DNA of 64,000 bases. Origin: Leguminivora glycinivorella (taxonomy: Eukaryota > Arthropoda > Insecta > Lepidoptera > Tortricidae). The notes beneath the pieces are model-generated. The model was not told where the DNA came from and did not search any database. It saw only the letters and a list, made by a program, of their open reading frames with translations. The stretch covers positions 1,798,001 through 1,862,000 of the forward strand of contig NC_062971.1 of the NCBI RefSeq assembly GCF_023078275.1, given 5' to 3'. Both the position numbers and the translations under genes were made by a program. Positions 23,018 to 33,516 of the stretch are shown one piece after another. How positions within the stretch are numbered: the first letter of the stretch is position 1; the number at the start of each line of letters is the position of its first letter.

Positions 23018-24044
23018 CGCGTTCTATATCGGAGTCCAAACCTGGCCACCAAAGCTTACCGCGCGCAATACTTTTAGTTTTTACGATTCCCAGGTGTCCC
23101 CTATGCAATTCCTCTAACAGGCGTGCCCTATACACGGGAGGAACAACTATTCGATGGCCCCGTAAAATACAACCCTTTTCGACTTCCAAATCAGTTTTAC
23201 ATTTAAAATACGGTTGAATATTTTTACATTTTATTTTACGCGGCCACCCGTTTTTTATATATTTCATAACAAGTTTCATTGTTTCGTCCATGGACGTCGC
23301 CACCCTAATATTTTCAAACGAAACTGGCAAGGTTTGCTCGTCTAAAAAATTTAGGTATGAAGTTCCTTCGTCAATATTTAACTCAGACGGATTTACTACT
23401 TTCGGCGGTGCCCTAGAGAAATAATCAGCCACAACATTTTTTTCACTAGTAATGTAACTAATGACGTAGTTATAGGCTGATAAGTAAATAGCGTACCGTT
23501 GCAAACGCGAGGCAGCCATAACCGATATGCCATTTTTCTTGCCAAATATGGCAAGCAGGGGTCGATGGTCAGTTTTGAGAACAAATGGTTCACTACGGCC
23601 GTAAAGGTACTGGTGGAAATGTTTTACCCCGTACACTATGGCTGCGGCTTCCTTGTGCACCTGGCTGTAGTTTTTCTCGCTGGGCGTAAGTGCCCGAGAG
23701 GCGAAAGCCAGCGGTCGCTCGTGGCCTTCCGGCCCAAGCGATATCACAGCACCCAGACCGGCGGGTCCAGCGTCAACACTTAACACAAGTCGCGCTTCCG
23801 GGTCAAAATGGGTGAGGACCCGGCCTGAAGCCAACTCACGTTTAATTTCGATGAATGCATTCTCCTGCTCGGGGCCCCATTTCCACACAGCATCGACCTT
23901 AAGTAGTTCGTGCAAAGGATTAAGTACACTCGAGGCGCGCGGTATGAACTTCCGATAATAGTTAATAAACCCTAAGAACCGCTTAACATCCAAGACATTA
24001 CTAGGGCGAGGTGCTTTAACTATTGCCTCAATTTTTTTGGGCAT
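22917..24044 (-). CDS. mag-like pol, RNase H and integrase zinc domain
   Basis: The middle open segment (375 residues from an ATG at 24044-24042). It begins in the RT connection region (FLGFINYYRKFIP) and has RNase H at residues about 80-170 (VLSVDAGPAGLGAVIS, FASRALTPSEKNYSQ, FHQYLYGR, KTDHRPLLAIFG). It ends with the integrase HHCC zinc-binding domain (HRGHLGIVKTK through CTVC). It is offset from the upstream segment at a 7-A run near 24030 and from the downstream one at the GC run near 22950. The stop at 22917-22919 follows the second shift. Confidence 0.85.
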   Translation of the reverse strand: MPKKIEAIVKAPRPSNVLDVKRFLGFINYYRKFIPRASSVLNPLHELLKVDAVWKWGPEQENAFIEIKRELASGRVLTHFDPEARLVLSVDAGPAGLGAVISLGPEGHERPLAFASRALTPSEKNYSQVHKEAAAIVYGVKHFHQYLYGRSEPFVLKTDHRPLLAIFGKKNGISVMAASRLQRYAIYLSAYNYVISYITSEKNVVADYFSRAPPKVVNPSELNIDEGTSYLNFLDEQTLPVSFENIRVATSMDETMKLVMKYIKNGWPRKIKCKNIQPYFKCKTDLEVEKGCILRGHRIVVPPVYRARLLEELHRGHLGIVKTKSIARGKLWWPGLDSDIERVVQNCTVCSKLRAAPPRAPLPWPRARVLGASAH

Positions 24045-26056
24045 GTCCGGAGGCCATTTTTATCAATGACATAACCTAAATAAGTGACGCTAGATTTAAA
24101 AAACTCGCACTTATCTTTTTGTAATTTAAGACCGGCGTCCTTAATTCGAGACAAAACTTCACGCAACCTTTCCAAGTGAGTCGCCTTATCGGGCCCTGTG
24201 ACACACACGTCGTCCAGCCATATGCTCACCCCGTCTATCCCCACCAGCAGGGTCTCCATTGTCCTCTGAAATATGGCCGGCGCATTGGCCAGACCATACA
24301 CGAGCCTGGTGTACTGGAATAACCCGCGCGTGGTGCTGATGGTAGTGAGCTCGCGGGACTCATCACTTAACTCAAATTGGTTATACGCGTTACTCAAATC
24401 CAACTTTGTAAAACGTTCACCACCCCCCAACTTCGCGAACACTTCTTCTATACGTGGCATAGGATATTTATCAATAACCAAGTCCTTATTCAGGGTTACC
24501 GAATAATCGCCTGCGATTTTAATTTTCCCGTTTTCCTTTAAAACCGGAACAATAGGAGTCGCGTACTTCGAGAAGTTCACTGGTACAAGTATACCTAAAC
24601 CGACAAGACGCTCGAGTTCCTCGTCAACTTTGTGTTTAAGGGCAAAAGGCACTGGTCGTGGTTTAAAAAAAACCGGTACAACATTTTCCTTAAGGCGTAG
24701 TGAGACTTTAAATTTATTAAATTTTCCCAACCCTTCGCTGAACAAATCGGAATAAAAACGTAATAATTGAGTAACCTCCCCAGCGTAATGGTCAATGGCT
24801 ATACTATTACTATTATAATTTTCCTCAGTAGTAAATTTAATGCCGAACTTAGCCATAAAATCACGCCCAATTAAGGGGGGACCTCCCTTAGGTATCACAT
24901 ATATTTTAAGAATATTTTTAATTGAATTGTACTCAGCGTTTACTAACATTACACCCATTGGCGTCATTTTATGCCCGTTATAAACACATAATTTAATGTT
25001 GCATTCGTGTAACTTAATATGAGAAAAATATTCTTTATAACATTTATCAGAAATCACGCTTATTCCGGAACCCGAGTCCAATTCCATATAAAATTTGTCA
25101 CCATTGATCAATACAGTTAAAATAATCGGATCGTAATGTTCATACCTTAAATTGTATAGCGCGCACTCCTCACAGTCCTCGCAGGAAGATTCGGGTTCCC
25201 CTTCCCGTGCTTGGATATTGTGGAACCTTAGTTTACATACTTTCTTTAAGTGTCCCTTCACACCACACTTCGCGCACTTATAACCTTTATAACGACACGT
25301 TTCCGCACTGTGGTTTTTCATACCGCAAATGCTACACCTATGGACGTCATCACGTTCATGCCAACTGGAACCCGAAGCGGGACCCGCAGCACGACCGGCG
25401 CCAGCTCCGCCACCGCGGCTGGCACGGCCACGGGCGCCGCCGCGCCCTTGGCTCGCCGCGCTCGCCGCACGGAAAACCGGCTCCTCCTTTATTGGCACGT
25501 TGCCAATATTGCCAGTCTCGCCTACCATCGCCTGGGCTTGCCTAGCACTGGCTGCTTGCTCTGCGACCTCCAACGCCTTGGCGAACGTAAGTGTCGCCGC
25601 ATCTTGCTCAAACAGCTTGTCGCGCTCGGGCCCAGAGCCCAGACCGAGGACGAAACGGTCGGTGAGGACCGTCTCCAGAGCGTCGCCTGGGTCACAATGA
25701 CTTGCCAACCCGCGCAGTCGCGCCGCCCATTCTCCCAGAGACTCGTCTGGCATCTTCGTCGCACTGTATAACTTCGCTTTATTAGCGAATGAACACTTTT
25801 TAATTTTAAAATGTTTGTCTAAAATCGTAATAAGTTCGTCATACGTATGCACTTCTAAATCACGAGGGTACACGAGATTACGTGCCAAGCGATACGAATC
25901 GTCCGAAAGATGTGTTATTAACACTGCACATTTGTTATCCGACGAAATGCTATTAGCGTTTACTTTAAAAAACTGTGTTAATTTCCCTTTAAAAATAGAC
26001 CACTCTCCGGATTTATAGTCGAAATTAGGCAAAGAACCGAGATAAGAATTCGCCAT
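24020..26056 (-). CDS. mag-like gag-protease-reverse transcriptase
   Basis: A 678-residue open frame starting at the ATG at 26056-26054, about 55 bp inside the 5' LTR. Residues 1-175 are a capsid-like gag. A Gly/Ala/Arg-rich linker follows at 195-230. Two CCHC zinc knuckles are at 241-254 and 261-274. The aspartic protease active site is at about 327-330 (LDSGSG). The RT spans about 465-678, with KLDLSNAYNQF at 551-561 and WLDDV as the catalytic box at 613-617. Gag and pol share one frame, with no programmed shift seen between them. It closes early at 24020 because of a 7-A run inside RT. Confidence 0.88.
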   Translation of the reverse strand: MANSYLGSLPNFDYKSGEWSIFKGKLTQFFKVNANSISSDNKCAVLITHLSDDSYRLARNLVYPRDLEVHTYDELITILDKHFKIKKCSFANKAKLYSATKMPDESLGEWAARLRGLASHCDPGDALETVLTDRFVLGLGSGPERDKLFEQDAATLTFAKALEVAEQAASARQAQAMVGETGNIGNVPIKEEPVFRAASAASQGRGGARGRASRGGGAGAGRAAGPASGSSWHERDDVHRCSICGMKNHSAETCRYKGYKCAKCGVKGHLKKVCKLRFHNIQAREGEPESSCEDCEECALYNLRYEHYDPIILTVLINGDKFYMELDSGSGISVISDKCYKEYFSHIKLHECNIKLCVYNGHKMTPMGVMLVNAEYNSIKNILKIYVIPKGGPPLIGRDFMAKFGIKFTTEENYNSNSIAIDHYAGEVTQLLRFYSDLFSEGLGKFNKFKVSLRLKENVVPVFFKPRPVPFALKHKVDEELERLVGLGILVPVNFSKYATPIVPVLKENGKIKIAGDYSVTLNKDLVIDKYPMPRIEEVFAKLGGGERFTKLDLSNAYNQFELSDESRELTTISTTRGLFQYTRLVYGLANAPAIFQRTMETLLVGIDGVSIWLDDVCVTGPDKATHLERLREVLSRIKDAGLKLQKDKCEFFKSSVTYLGYVIDKNGLRTCPKKLRQ

Positions 26057-26097
26057 TTTTCGTTTTTATTTTAAATCGCGTGGGTAAGTAGGTATTC

Positions 26098-26111
26098 TCG
26101 CGTCGTCGCCA
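26098..26111 (-). other. Primer binding site of the mag-like element
   Basis: One base after the 5' LTR the minus strand reads TGGCGACGACGCGA. The TGG start fits a tRNA 3' CCA end. The first 9 bases match what I recall of the tRNA-Ser 3' end, the primer reported for mag. Confidence 0.65.
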
Positions 26112-26112
26112 G

Positions 26113-26193
26113 TGAGGTATCTAGTAAAACAACCGTTCGGACCGATGACTGGTTTATTACTGAAGCATGCAGATACAGCGTCAATACATATCA
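26113..26193 (-). repeat. 5' LTR of the mag-like element
   Basis: 81 bp, identical by eye to 21560-21640, with TG...CA ends. It is flanked outside by CAAAC (26194-26198). Confidence 0.9.
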
Positions 26194-26427
26194 CAAACTA
26201 ATAGTACATTTAATATTACATAAATAAATATCGAGATACAACTAATTTTTACAAGTCACTAAGATATATCAGAGGTTTTTATCCTTTTATTGAAAAATAA
26301 TTACTTTGATTATTGCTACGGAGTAGTCGACTCTATAATATTTTTCTCTAGCAAGTTCTGCTGTCTTCAGTACACCCTTGACGCCCATTGCTTCTATTAT
26401 AACTTAAGCTCAATACCAAATGAAGTA

Positions 26428-26562
26428 ACTTTCTGCAAGTTTATGGCATATATGTTATGGGATAGTTCAATAGTGAACTATTGAACTATCAAACCTAGGA
26501 TTATAATTTGCTTTACCGTTGTGTTTTGTAAGGTTTTTATTTGCCATAAACTTGCAGAAAGT
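26428..26562. mobile_element. TA-flanked MITE with central perfect palindrome
   Basis: Inverted ends ACTTTCTGCAAGTTTATGGC (left) and GCCATAAACTTGCAGAAAGT (right), with TA on both sides (26426-26427, 26563-26564). In the middle, GATAGTTCAATAG pairs exactly with CTATTGAACTATC. It has no open frame and is probably Tc1/mariner-derived. Confidence 0.7.
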
Positions 26563-26984
26563 TAGTTCATTAGATAATCATGCGTAGGCTAAGATTATCG
26601 CCGTCATAAACTAGACATCGTTAACAGTCGCAATCCCTATCATAACAATAGTCGTCAAAAGGTTGTAAACAATGTAATATGGGCGAGTAATGCGAAATCT
26701 CTTAAGTGGTGAACATTAGACTGCCATTTCTGCCAAGCACGTGCCTCGAAAGCGTAATAGCTGCTTGGAGGAGGAATGGTATAAGCGACAGCAATGTTAT
26801 CACCTAATAGGCTGCTTGCCTCCTAGTCAAATCAGCTTCTTTTTAAGAACTGTCAAAACGAATTTTAACGACTTGTTAATATGTAATTTAAATGAAATAG
26901 AATTGCGAATTGAGTGACGTCACGGTCAACTCAGTAACCGCTAAGAGAATTAAAAAGATCGACAAACTTCGAATGCGCCCTTAA

Positions 26985-27835
26985 GGCCTACTACGCATAC
27001 GCCTTTTCTTGGGATAATACTTTGGGGAAACAGTACTGATATTGAAGAAATATTTATATTACAAAAAACTTGCATACGAATACTGGCAAATATTACGGTA
27101 CCGGACAGTTGCAGACCCTATTTTATCAAGTATAAAATTATGACAGTAACTTCAATGTACATTTTCGAAATTTGTAAGTTCGTTAGAAAATATCCAAGTC
27201 TTTTTCCAAAAATAGCCGACCGTCCTCGACGGTATGAGAGTAGGCACAAACATAACCTGGCGCCACCGGAACGTTCAGAACTACACATACACAAAACAAG
27301 CCCAAAAATGATGGCTATCAAAATATATAATAAACTTAGTGACGATATTAAAACTCAGACATCACACAAACAATTTAATAACGAATTGAAGAATTTATTA
27401 ATAAGTAAGTGCTACTATAAACTTAATGAATTTTTGGATGAAAAGAATGATGATTATGAATGCTATTAGTTTTAGTTCAAATTTACACACGCCAATTTAA
27501 TTAATATAATTTTAATCTTATTTTATTTTCTTACCCTCTTAATTGAATATTCTGTGACATATTATCTATTTTGGTATACGTAGCAATTTCAAGTGACATT
27601 CATAATTTTAATTATTTTTTGACATACCTACCTTTATGTCCTATTTCATTATTTCCTATTATATACTTTTACATAATTACCTTGTTAAAATTCAATATTG
27701 TAATATTATAATCGATTCAATACCTAGCATAATTTAGATTTAAGACTTGCTGTACCCTGTCAGGGTCCATGTGAAACCAATATAAATATGTAACACCTAG
27801 ATGTAACCATGGATGCAATAAAGAAATTATGAAAA
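26985..27835 (+). mobile_element. LINE 3' end fragment (CR1/Jockey-like)
   Basis: The reading contains EEIFILQKTCIRILANI and KIMTVTSMYIFEICKFV, then an open part to a stop at 27469 ending KCYYKLNEFLDEKN. This parallels the C-terminus of the LINE at 3125-6010 (TIFILQKRAIRAIYKM, KDINIMTVHC). An untranslated region follows and ends CAATAAAGAAATTATGAAAA with an ATTATGAA repeat. It is 5'-truncated in the C-terminal region. Confidence 0.8.
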
Positions 27836-27859
27836 TTATGAAACTTTATATATTTCTAC

Positions 27860-28366
27860 TAGGGATGTACCGACTAGTCGGGAAAGCCGACTATCCGGCC
27901 ACTTTTGTAGTCGGCGATTAGTCGGCGACTAGTCGGCAAAAAAGGCCGATTAGTCGGCACTTTATAAGTGATAAAACAAAAATAAATCAACAGCTGATGT
28001 GGTTGTATTATGTACCTATTTGTTATGCCTTTCTTATTCAAAGCAACAAATATCAGATATCACAGAAGTAAATGTCCTACTTGGGACTATCAACTTCAGA
28101 GGCAGGATTACTAATTCACTACCTACTATGCCAAACCGGTTGTTAAAAATGGAAAATCTATCTAAATATTCTCATAGACATTTGAACCTGTAAAAAAATC
28201 ACGAAAAGCGCGTACAAAGGACCAAAAACGACATTCAAAATGTGAATTTAGATGAAAAAACTGTTTTGGCCGACTAGCCGACTAGTCGGCCGACTAATCG
28301 GCTACCTCAGCGCCGACTAGTCGGTAGTCGGCCTAGTCGGCCAAATCAATAGTCGGTACATGCCTA
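27860..28366. mobile_element. hAT-type MITE with 8-bp target duplication
   Basis: It begins TAGGGATGTACCGACTAG and ends GTCGGTACATGCCTA, which is an inverted terminus. The 8-bp direct repeat ATTTCTAC flanks it (27852-27859, 28367-28374). Both ends are packed with GACTAGTCGGC-like subrepeats. The 8-bp duplication and TAGGGATG-like end fit the hAT superfamily. There is no transposase. Confidence 0.82.
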
Positions 28367-28374
28367 ATTTCTAC

Positions 28375-29830
28375 CTGACTTATTAAATAGAAATTGGATT
28401 TAAAAATAACTTCTGTCCATGCTTTTCTTATAACTATCTGATGCTTTATTTCGTGCATGGTATAAAATATTTTATTTTAACAACAGTCAAGATCCCTCTT
28501 CAATGAATTATCTTATTGTGACTTGTCAATTAAGTTACTCGTATCTTGCATTATAACAAAAGAGAGGCAGACGAAACTTTGTTTCCTCTGTTTTATATTT
28601 TATGGTCAATATATATTTTTTTCTAGATATAGGTTCATTGGCAGAGTTTGTCATTAAAAAGTAAAGTACCACTACCACACCACTTAAATTAAAAAATGTC
28701 TCAAAAAATCTGGTTAAGATTTTTTTAGAATATGACATGAGACTTTCAGATAAGTAGGTACCTATTATGTTCTACGTTCTACGCACATGGCCTTTTTCTA
28801 TTCATTGGTTTTGAAGTAGAAAATCGTGATATCTAAAAACATCTTTAGAAAATAAAGAACTACAGAACAGATACGATACATATAAGGTGCACCGGGCCTA
28901 TTTCGACTGAGGGACAATTTTTAACTACTTGATCGAAAAAACTTCAATGTTTTAGGTTACATTATCAAGTCTAGTGGTTTATGTGTACGAGTGCCATATT
29001 GACCAGTGGATACATATTGTACTAGTAAATAGTTTAAAACATGGGAAATTTTTGGATTAGTTGAAATTAGCTGCACCTTATGTAAATTAGCTAAACGTTT
29101 CTTAAGCTGTTCTACCACCGCGAGCCCCGCGAAAGCTAATCCACAATTAAGTGAGTTACGTGCGTTTGTGTCAGTTTGTTGTCCTAACCTTGTTCTCCAG
29201 TTTCTCTCGAGGTTTGTCAATGGAAAGTAGTGTGTACCAAGTTTCGCTATGTAACCTTATCTGGCTTATCTGTTAGTACCATATTAGTTTTATTTGTTTT
29301 TGTGCTGTTTCCGTCATCCCCATTTTACTTACTTTTCAATCTGCCATTCATGTCCATTTTATTTATTTTATTTTATTTTGATACATGGGAAACCAACAGC
29401 GCTATATATATAAATGTGTCTAAAAATTGGAATAAAAACACAACACAACAAGATATTTTTCTAAGAGAAAGCAGGCATATGAGCTGATGGATTGCTTGAA
29501 GATAAGCGCGACATGGAAGGAGATGGAAGTGCGTTGCCGGCCTTTACCCGAAGCTCAGGCTGCGTTAGATGGCGTTAATCTGCAAATTACCAGTCTTATT
29601 TTTTTTGTGGAGTCGTACAGGCATTTATATACTTTCAATTATGCTTCGCGAACATTTAATATTAAAATTGACGTATTACAACAAACATTCAACTTCTCAT
29701 TGTAACGTTAATCCCCTTAATGTAGATAAATTTACTATTTTACACTATTTTTAAGTACCACTCACACATACAAACAGTGTTTTTGTATTCCTTCTAGTCG
29801 ATAATTTCACGCGGCGACAGCTTGTTTAAA
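28375..29830. other. Mostly unrecognised; one unexplained minus-strand open frame
   Basis: The minus strand is open from about 29260 to a stop at 28957. The peptide includes LTNLERNWRTRLGQQ and GLAFAGLAVVEQLKKRLANL, a reading with protein-like composition but no ATG and no convincing splice acceptor. I do not recognise it. Small plus-strand frames at 29230-29705 look like chance. Confidence 0.3.
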
Positions 29831-29831
29831 T

Positions 29832-29911
29832 AGCCTTGCGGTAAATACGTGCCATCGCATGATTTGCATGGAAGTACTGGGTTCGAATCCAGGACTTTTT
29901 CTCTTTTTTTT
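29832..29911 (+). mobile_element. tRNA-like SINE head
   Basis: A-box-like TAGCCTTGCGG and B-box GGTTCGAATCC lie 40-odd bases apart, followed by a T-rich stretch. It is a tRNA-derived SINE remnant, different from the families at 11-14 kb. Confidence 0.5.
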
Positions 29912-30225
29912 TAATACTACGTCGGTGGCAAACAAGCATACGGTCCGCCTGATGGAAAGCGGTCACCGTAACCTATGGACGCCTGCAACTCAAAGAGTGT
30001 CGCATGCGCGTTGCCGCCCCATTAGAAACTTACACTCCCCTTTGCTGCGTGTGCACAGCAAAAAGGAGTGTACAAGTTTAAAGGAGGGTTTGGGTTGCCG
30101 ACGACTCAAAGGACAATAGACGGAACAAATTAGTTCCGTAAGTCCTCCCGTCGTCAGCACCCCACACCCTCGTTGAGCTCTGGCAGCCTTACTCACCGGC
30201 AGGAACACAACACTATGAGACACTA
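29912..30225 (+). repeat. Interspersed repeat TACGTCGGTGGCAAACAAGC
   Basis: Starts TACGTCGGTGGCAAACAAGC and runs through CCGCCTGATGGAAAGCGGTC and GGACGCCTGCAACTC to CTCACCGGCAGGAACAC. From memory this is widespread in lepidopteran genomes. It is a single copy in this window and non-coding. Confidence 0.55.
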
Positions 30226-30917
30226 TTTTTTGTTTTATTATTATACATAAATGTATATGTACTCGTACAGTAGTTACTGAGCGTTTTCCACAAAAAAGAT
30301 TAAAAACCTATTCTCTTACACGGTAATAATTTTTGGGTTCGTCGAACTCAGAATTTCTAACATAATTATCCTAATCTGATATTTTAAAAAATTCCAAAAA
30401 AGTATAGATAAATTTTAGTTTCTAAACTACGATTCGAATGATTTTTTTTTCTAATTGTTTATTTTCGATAGAGCAAGGGTATTCAAATCGCTTTTGAAAT
30501 CTTAAATCAGTAAATGAAAATGCAATAGTTAACTGAGTAACGTAATGCTTTAAAAACTCAAGTGGACTTTTTTTATCTAAGGAGTAATTTCGATAAAATA
30601 TTATATTTAGCGAGGGTATTAAAAGTTGTGTTTTATATCTCAACTTAATAAATAGAAAATCAAAATGACAATAAAAAAATCAATATGTTCTCTAAGATAA
30701 AATTGATACCTTCGGCTCTCCATTCTTGCTCGGTCAATAAAAAATACGAAATTTATATCCAAAAAAATACAAAAAGTTTATAGAATCCTGGGAAACGAAC
30801 GCACCTTCACGGCGTGACAGACGACTATTCACCAACGACGCCATTACATAACACGCTGTTACCGACGAAATTGGGCTATACATATATAATTATTTAAATA
30901 TAAATAATAATGTCAAA
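30226..30917. other. No recognised feature
   Basis: AT-rich, non-coding on both strands. Confidence 0.4.
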
Positions 30918-31097
30918 TCCATACTAATATTACAAATGGGAAAGGGTGTGTGTCTGTTTGTTTGTCCGTCTTTCACGGCAAAATCGGAGCGACGAATTGA
31001 CGTGATTATTTAAGGGGATTTAGTTGAAGGGATGGAGAGTGACATAGGCTACTTTTTGTCTCTTTCTTACGCGAGCGAAGCCGCGGTCAAAAGCTAG
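30918..31097 (+). mobile_element. Helitron-like copy 4
   Basis: Starts TCCATACTAATATTAC after an A and ends GGTCAAAAGCTAG before a T. It is followed directly by a second, diverged copy. Confidence 0.72.
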
Positions 31098-31317
31098 TTT
31101 ATTATAAATGGGAAAAGCTGGTTACTCTATAATCTGAAGTGGAAGAATTCGTTGTTTCACCAAAGATAATGTGTGTTTGTTTGTTTGTCCGTCTTTCACG
31201 GCCAAACGGAGCGACGGATTGACATGTTTTTTAAGTGGAGATAGTTGAAGGGATGGAGAGTGACATATGCTACTTTTGCCTCTTTCTAACGCAAGCGAAG
31301 CCGCGGGCAAAAGCTAG
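31098..31317 (+). mobile_element. Helitron-like copy 5, tandem to copy 4
   Basis: Begins inside the family sequence (TTATTATAAATGGGAAAAGC) with no TC start and ends GGGCAAAAGCTAG before T. It contains an extra segment at about 31115-31165 not seen in the others. The head-to-tail arrangement could come from rolling-circle readthrough or insertion beside the first copy. Confidence 0.65.
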
Positions 31318-31318
31318 T

Positions 31319-31457
31319 ACAGCACGGGTAGCATGGTCGTTGGTCGCGCGATAGACGATAAAATATCAGGCCGTCCCTGTCGCACTATTAGTAAGTGCGA
31401 TTATAGGGACGGCCAGATGTTTTATCATTTATCGCGCGACCATAATTGCCTGCCTGG
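31319..31457. mobile_element. Foldback MITE (CAGCACGGG), copy 1
   Basis: A near-palindrome of about 139 bp with arms from CAGCACGGGTAGCATGGTCG. GGTCGCGCGATAGACGATAA pairs with TTATCATTTATCGCGCGACC. This is the most diverged of three copies. Confidence 0.72.
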
Positions 31458-32752
31458 ACCAGATTATATTGATGTAACCATTTAGTTAATATTGTCTTCA
31501 GTTACCGCGATAGTTACTCATGAAATAAAAACTATGAAAACGGATTGAATCGCGTATAATGAGTTTAAAATTCATCCCGATGTTTCAAACACTTTACAGC
31601 GTTCGTGGTCAACGGGTGACTGAGGAAAAATTACAATGTGCAAAAGCTACCCATATTCTTGTATATAACCATTTAGTTGTTGAAGAAAAACATTCACACA
31701 ACAATAACATAGGTCAACCAGCTCAGTAAATGCAATACTTTACTAATACTATGCCCACACTATGACCTATGTATAATAATGTATTATACCAGACGTGTAA
31801 TATTTTATTTTATCAACAAAGGCATAATAAAGGATTGTATTGTATTTTTGTATGAAAATAAAAAATAGGAAAGCAATATAGTAATAGTCAAATATTCCAT
31901 TAAAAAAATAAAAAATACTTAATAAATCCATAAAAGTTCAAATGATTAAAAAAACTTCGGACTCGAACCCACGATCTTCTGAATTATAGTCGGTCGTTTG
32001 ACCGAGACGCCATTTCGATTTACATTAGCAGTGTCGAAATACACGATATGTATCTTTGTTGACAAAATGCGTCATTATTTCTGAGTCTGCTTGAGTTAAC
32101 TAAACCAATATCTTTAAATAATTACTTGTCAAGAGCCAAATGTCACTGATGACAATGTCAACTAAAAATGTGCGAAATATGACGGCTCTGTGTCTGTACA
32201 CAAAATTTGGCACGCACATTTACGTAAAATTAATAAAAAATTCACATGGATTTGTCCATGATTTCTGTATGAAACAATGTATTTCATTCACTACCGCGAC
32301 GACGGATAATGTATAGTAGATGTATGCGCATATTTTTATTTAGTTGTAGTGTGCGGTGACTAAATAAATGGTAGATGTTTTTTGTATGGAAAGCGAGCCA
32401 CCTTAAGACGGGAGTACACTCTTATTTACATTGTACAGGGAGTACCTGGGAAGGTTAATAGCGATTTATATGTATCTGAAATTGGCAATGTCTTTCTAAT
32501 CTTGACCTAATACAAATGTGGCACACATATTTTGTACCTAATTATGTATTTGTAAAAACCCGTACCCAAGACTTTAAAAAAAAATCGTAATAGGCACTAT
32601 TATTTAATTTCATTAATTTATTCTGCGATCAACATAGGATCATAATTATATTATTAAAATTAAAATTAGAATACATTAAATTAAATTAATACACTAGAGC
32701 TAAATTATAATTATTATACTTAAAAATTATCTTAATTAAATTTACAATAGTC
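31458..32752. other. Mostly unrecognised; one tRNA-like remnant
   Basis: At about 31953-32013 the minus strand has an A-box-like TGGCGTCTCGG and B box GGTTCGAGTCC, probably a decayed SINE head. The rest is AT-rich and non-coding. Confidence 0.4.
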
Positions 32753-32879
32753 CAGCACGGGAAGCATGGTCGCGCGATAGACGATAAAATATCAGGCCGT
32801 CCCTATCGCACTTACAAATAGTGCGATAGGGACGGGCTGATATTTTATCGTCTATTGCGCGACCATGCTTCCCGTGCTG
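32753..32879. mobile_element. Foldback MITE (CAGCACGGG), copy 2
   Basis: A 127-bp palindrome in which CAGCACGGGAAGCATGGTCG pairs with CGACCATGCTTCCCGTGCTG across nearly the whole length. The loop is around TTACAAAT. It is the best preserved copy. Confidence 0.82.
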
Positions 32880-33516
32880 AGGACTTTGCTACCAGCAAAT
32901 TGAATAAGAGATTTATTTTTTCGCACTTAGTTCAAAGTTTAAGCCCAACAAAAAATTATAACCGAAGTTTGACAGCGATTCAGGGAAGTTAAGTTGCGCC
33001 AACCCCAGTTGCTCCTCAGAGTACTGCTGAGCCGAATGCATCCGATTTCGCCCGAAGCGCACAGTTTCTCACCACTGTCTAAGATCAGAAAGCGTGATGT
33101 ACTCGGAGTAACCATAATCTAGACGAAGCTCGTGCGACCGTTCGTTATCTGAGATGTCACCGGTTACCTAACATTGCTACTTAGTTATAATGGTCCTCGG
33201 GTCTTGGAAACCTGATGTTTAATTACAATTAAGTTTCACCGCGTGCGACAAAAACAAGGTGCTGCGCGTGGCGGGGAAAATGTGCAAATAATAGGTACTT
33301 TTGTGAAGAGGACCAGTTTTTAGCTCTTTTTGTTTGAAGGGAAGTTTTATCGGTACTATTTACTGCAATAATTCTAAAGAATTATTACTTACTGAGATCC
33401 TCAATCTGAACTTCTTTGGCCTTCAAATATTAGCTATTGTGATGTATTTTTTAGCCCCATATAAGTATTATCAATTTGGTTATCATATCGGTCATACTTA
33501 CAGCAACTTATCCATA
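32880..33516. other. No recognised feature
   Basis: Non-coding sequence; the short frame at 33334-33534 is probably chance. Confidence 0.4.

Larger units (their letters stand above)
21560..26193 (-). mobile_element. mag-like Ty3/gypsy LTR retrotransposon, complete ends
   Basis: A 4.63-kb element on the minus strand with 81-bp LTRs that are identical by eye. It has TG...CA ends and a 5-bp target duplication CAAAC (21555-21559 and 26194-26198). Such short LTRs, the element size and a tRNA-Ser-like primer site match the mag lineage first known from Bombyx mori. It carries gag with two CCHC knuckles, protease, RT, RNase H and integrase. The open reading is broken twice, near 24030 and near 22950, so this copy is probably not self-sufficient. 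Identical LTRs suggest a young insertion. Confidence 0.92.

Noticed and set aside
25207..25771. Overlapping plus-strand frames opposite gag
   Set aside because: They are shadows of the GC-rich, Ala/Gly-rich gag linker and nucleocapsid on the minus strand.
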